Assembly: GCA_900299205.1 (NCBI GenBank)
Contig: OMIW01000074.1
Location: 1 to 19,278, forward strand
Origin: Pseudomonadota bacterium
GTDB taxonomy: Bacteria; Bdellovibrionota_C; UBA2361; OMIW01
Reading direction: 5' to 3'
DNA: 19,278 bases
The position numbers and the translations under genes were made by a program. Under the pieces are notes generated by a model. That model saw nothing but the letters and a program-made list of their open reading frames with translations, ran no database searches and was not told the origin of the DNA. Below are positions 16,424 through 19,278 of this stretch, one piece after another (position 1 is the stretch's first letter; each line of letters begins with the position of its first letter).

Positions 16424-18082
16424 ATGGCACTACTATCTGACAAAGTATCCGAGCTCCAGCTGATGGTGGAGATGACGTATGAAGGCGATACGGTTGGTAT
16501 ATCACTCCTTGAGGAGTTGGTTATTGATCTTATTGCCTCGGCGAAAGGAGATCCGATAGAGGTAGACCTCTTGGATATAGTTCGCTCGAGTCAGTCTCCT
16601 GATTTCATACCCAGAATACGGAAGTTTATCGCGGAATATCAGGGCTCTCCTCAGGACGCGAGCAGTAAGGAAGAGCAACCTCAGACTAAGCAGCACAATC
16701 TTCTTGAAGGTATTCCTCAGGAGAAGATTCAGGAACTTCAGCTTCTCGTTGACATGACCCATGAAGGGGACAGTATCGGCTGCGTTCTCATTGCTGAGCA
16801 ATTGAAGGAACTGGCTTCGCTTGCAGGCGGTCGTCCGGGTGAGGGGGAGATTAAACGGCTTGTCGATTCCGCCGGCGATCCCAATTACCTGAACCAAGTG
16901 AGGAGATTTTTAGGAGTCGATCAAGGGGGCAGCGGATCGCAAAGTCTTCCATCAACCGCTCAATCGTCAGGCTCGGATGACGGGGTGGGGCCTGTTTCTG
17001 GGGAAAACGTCACCGCCGTAAGTGAGTCGAAAACAGAGACTGATGATGTAAGCGCTCCAATCGGAGACTTCGAGCCACTAGCGGTTCAGGTGGACGAATC
17101 CTCTCCATTTGTTGACCTTCTTCCTCAAGACTTTCTGGACCAACTTCTGATGGGGGGAGGACCAAGTCCAGCCGCGGTCACCGCTGAACCTCAGATGAGC
17201 ATGGGTGAAGAGGAGGTACAGCAGGCAGAGGATGCAGAGGGCGACAGTGCCGAATCGGCTCCCGAGGAGGAGGGTCCCGAGGTTCTTGAGGACCTAGGCG
17301 ATATAGCCCCCCAGTACGCGATTGAGGGGGACCTCGACATCTTACAGGAGTTCGGCACAGAGTGCGAAGAGCATATAAACGCGATTGAGCAGGTCATTCT
17401 TGAGGCAGAGGGCCAATACGCTAAAGATGCTATTGATACAATTTTCCGGGGTATTCACTCCATTAAGGGGGGGTCAGCCTATTTCAATCTTCAGGAGATG
17501 AAGAAATGTTCACATCTCTTGGAGGATATGCTGCATGAAGTCCGGGACGGTCACCGACCGATGGACTATCGACTCGAGCAGCTTTGTCTCTTCTATCTTG
17601 ATTGTCAAAAGGATGCTCTCAAAAGATATCGGGATGCATCGGCCTCAGGTGCACTGGTCAAGCGATCTGACGATTCTTTGCGTCTCCTCCAACTTATCCG
17701 AGCTTTTGATAAAGGAGGTCCAATCAATCGAGATGCAATAGGGGCTAAGCCAGTGCCCTCGGCATCGAACCCGAGTGAGAAAGAGGAATTTGAGGACGAG
17801 TCGACCTTATCCGAAGATGACGTCGATGTGAGCGAAAGTGAGCAAGGAGAGCCTCGGCACGAGCAAAGGGCTCAACCTGACCGGTCTACAGGCCAAGATG
17901 CGCAACAGGCTGCCCATCGTTCGGCCTTTCCAGGAAAAGTGCGGGAGAAAAAAGTAGCACCGCCCCCGCACCGGCTGATAAAGGTCCGAAGAAGGCTGCG
18001 GCTGAGCCTAAGAGGGGTCAGCAGCTTGCAAAGAAGATCGCAAACGAAGCGGCGGAGGCTTCGAAGAAGTTCGTTAAAGTAG
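16424..18082 (+). CDS. cheA: Chemotaxis kinase CheA, N-terminal and HPt part (frame breaks in linker)
   Basis: Begins at an ATG with only a weak ribosome site. Residues 7-74 and 101-168 are two copies of one module (see repeats), function unknown. An acidic Ser/Glu/Asp-rich linker (about 170-295) follows. The HPt domain (about 300-430) carries the phosphorylated His345 in FRGIHSIKGGSAYF. After about residue 435 comes a second acidic linker. In this frame the protein ends at 18082 with an Arg/Leu/Ser-rich tail from about residue 512 that is clearly out-of-frame sequence, because the kinase core continues in the -1 frame. The true reading probably leaves this frame near the A6 run at 17948-17953. 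CheA autophosphorylates the HPt His with ATP and passes phosphate to CheY. No P2-type CheY-binding domain is obvious between HPt and core. Confidence 0.9.
   Translation: MALLSDKVSELQLMVEMTYEGDTVGISLLEELVIDLIASAKGDPIEVDLLDIVRSSQSPDFIPRIRKFIAEYQGSPQDASSKEEQPQTKQHNLLEGIPQEKIQELQLLVDMTHEGDSIGCVLIAEQLKELASLAGGRPGEGEIKRLVDSAGDPNYLNQVRRFLGVDQGGSGSQSLPSTAQSSGSDDGVGPVSGENVTAVSESKTETDDVSAPIGDFEPLAVQVDESSPFVDLLPQDFLDQLLMGGGPSPAAVTAEPQMSMGEEEVQQAEDAEGDSAESAPEEEGPEVLEDLGDIAPQYAIEGDLDILQEFGTECEEHINAIEQVILEAEGQYAKDAIDTIFRGIHSIKGGSAYFNLQEMKKCSHLLEDMLHEVRDGHRPMDYRLEQLCLFYLDCQKDALKRYRDASASGALVKRSDDSLRLLQLIRAFDKGGPINRDAIGAKPVPSASNPSEKEEFEDESTLSEDDVDVSESEQGEPRHEQRAQPDRSTGQDAQQAAHRSAFPGKVREKKVAPPPHRLIKVRRRLRLSLRGVSSLQRRSQTKRRRLRRSSLK
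16442..16645 (+). repeat. CheA N-terminal module, copy 1 (residues 7-74)
   Basis: Starts KVSELQLMVEMTYEGDTVG and ends RKFIAEYQG. It aligns without gaps to copy 2 at an offset of 94 residues. Shared positions include ELQL, V, MT, EGD, G, and a C-terminal R-x-F-x4-QG. Confidence 0.8.
16724..16927 (+). repeat. CheA N-terminal module, copy 2 (residues 101-168)
   Basis: Starts KIQELQLLVDMTHEGDSIG and ends RRFLGVDQG. The two copies are separated by a 26-residue polar linker. The nucleotide sequences have diverged, so the duplication is old and kept at protein level. Confidence 0.8.
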
Positions 18083-19278
18083 ATACTGAACGGCTTGATA
18101 ATCTGATAGACCTCATCGGTGAAATGGTGGTCTTCTCATCGGTCCTTGTCAGGTTCTGCAAACTTCATATGTCCGATCATAAGGATGTTATGGATGCCGC
18201 CCATCGTGTCGAAAAGTTCTCGAAGGAGCTGCAGGATGTCGGGATATCGATGCGGCTTGACCCAATCCGGGGGCTTTTCCAGAAGATGCAACGTCTGGTG
18301 TGGGATACAAGCAAACGGCTCGGGAAGGATATCGTATTCCAGATGGAGGGAGAGGATACCGAGCTCGATAGAAACCTGATCGATCGGCTCGCCGATCCCC
18401 TTATGCACATGGTTCGTAATTCTCTTGATCACGGTATCGAGCCGAACGATGAGCGCGATTTGGCCGGTAAACCTCGAAAGGGGACGATTAAACTGTCGGC
18501 CTACCACTCCGGAGGTAACGTTCACATAAAAATACAGGACGATGGCCGTGGGCTTGATCCGGCAAAACTGATAGCGAAAGCGATTGATAAGGGGATTATC
18601 GAGGATGGGAAGAGAATTTCCAACGACGAGGCATTCCAGCTCATCTTTGCACCTGGTTTCTCAACTGCTGCTCAGGTGACGGACCTGTCGGGGCGAGGCG
18701 TTGGCATGGATGTAGTTCGGCGAAATGTCGAAGACCTGAGAGGGAGGATTCACATTCAGTCCAGTGTCGGTAATGGGGCGGCTTTCATTATCGAGCTCCC
18801 TCTCACTTTGGCAATCATAGAGGGGATTCAGATCTCAGTAGGGGCGGAAAACTTCATTATTCCGAGTCTCTCGATAGTTGAATTTCTCCGACCGCGTCGA
18901 GGGATGATTTCGCGTGCGATGGACAGTGCAGAAACCTTCTTCTTCCGGGGGAAATATCTTCCTCTCTTCCGTCTCTCCGAGGTTTACAGCATTGATGGAG
19001 CGATAGAGGATCCGGAGCGCGCGTCGATAGTGGTCCTCGAAGAGAACGGGGATCAATTCGCGTTCCTCGTTGATACGATTGAAGGGGAGTGTTCAACAGT
19101 AATTAAAAGTCTTGGCGAGGTGTTCGAAGAGGTCAAGGGAGTATCGGGGGGAGCTATCATGCCTCAGGGTAACGTGGTGCTTATTCTCGATGTCAAATCG
19201 CTCGTCCGGTTGGCCCAAGAATCTTACACGCATGTCGACAGAAGTAGAGAATATCAGGCTGATGGAAATGGGCCAGTC
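17881..19278 (+). CDS. cheA: Chemotaxis kinase CheA, core part in -1 frame (runs off right edge)
   Basis: This frame is open from 17881 (after a TGA at 17878) to the window end and encodes the rest of CheA. After an Ala/Lys/Pro linker come the dimerisation helices (from about 18073, VDTERLDNLIDLIGEMV), the GHKL ATPase with N box HMVRNSLDHG (18394-18441 region), G1 DDGRGLD (18538-18558), F box FAPGFST and G2 GRGVGMDV (18691-18714), then the CheW-like domain from about 18790. All ATP-binding motifs are intact. There is no ATG, GTG or TTG in this frame before the ATG at 18124, which lies inside the dimerisation helices, so separate translation of a working core is unlikely. It is best seen as one gene with the upstream part, interrupted by a -1 shift. 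The stop is not in the window. Confidence 0.9.
17948..17953 (+). other. A6 run at the probable cheA frame switch
   Basis: GAG AAA AAA GTA in the upstream frame becomes GAG AAA AAA AGT AGC ACC if one A is added, which joins the two CheA halves with a smooth Lys-Ser-Ser-Thr-Ala-Pro linker. Both frames are open only between 17881 and 18079, so the switch must lie there. Confidence 0.5.

Overview
The window reads as chromosomal DNA of a motile Gram-negative-type bacterium with moderately high GC. The mix of CheX and a CheA with a long acidic N-terminal part, a dCache chemoreceptor ending in an acidic/Phe tail, a tilS-ftsH-cdaA-cdaR-glmM run and a type I phosphatidylserine decarboxylase suggests a deltaproteobacterium-like lineage in the broad sense. 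That placement is inference from gene content. No RNA gene, CRISPR array, insertion sequence or phage gene was seen.

Left part (1-2173): a metallophosphoesterase cut by the left edge and serine acetyltransferase (cysE) both read leftward. A DoxX-like membrane protein reads rightward and shares a 209-bp divergent control region with cysE; that region holds a perfect 8-bp inverted repeat just ahead of the cysE ribosome binding site.

Centre-left (about 2426-8774): five rightward genes, tilS (tRNA-Ile lysidine synthase), ftsH (membrane AAA+ zinc protease), cdaA (c-di-AMP synthase), cdaR (YbbR regulator) and glmM (phosphoglucosamine mutase). cdaA-cdaR-glmM is the classic module linking c-di-AMP signalling to cell-wall precursor synthesis. 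tilS, ftsH and cdaA appear to use non-ATG starts.

Centre (8817-11521): an unrecognised leftward 509-residue membrane-anchored, low-complexity protein carries two copies of a module with exactly matching cysteine spacing and a C10 tract in its coding strand. Divergent from it is psd, whose start lacks a visible Shine-Dalgarno sequence and is preceded by short tandem repeats.

Right part (11546-19278): a chemotaxis cluster on mixed strands: cheY (-), cheX (+), cheW (-), a chemoreceptor (-) and cheA (+, running off the right edge). Together these give receptor, coupling protein, kinase, response regulator and CheY-P phosphatase; cheR and cheB are not in the window. CheA is the most unusual gene. 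Its N-terminus is a tandem duplication of an unrecognised module of about 68 residues, and the HPt half and kinase core lie in different reading frames, with the switch inside the linker near an A6 run. Whether that is a sequencing error, a real mutation or recoding cannot be decided here.
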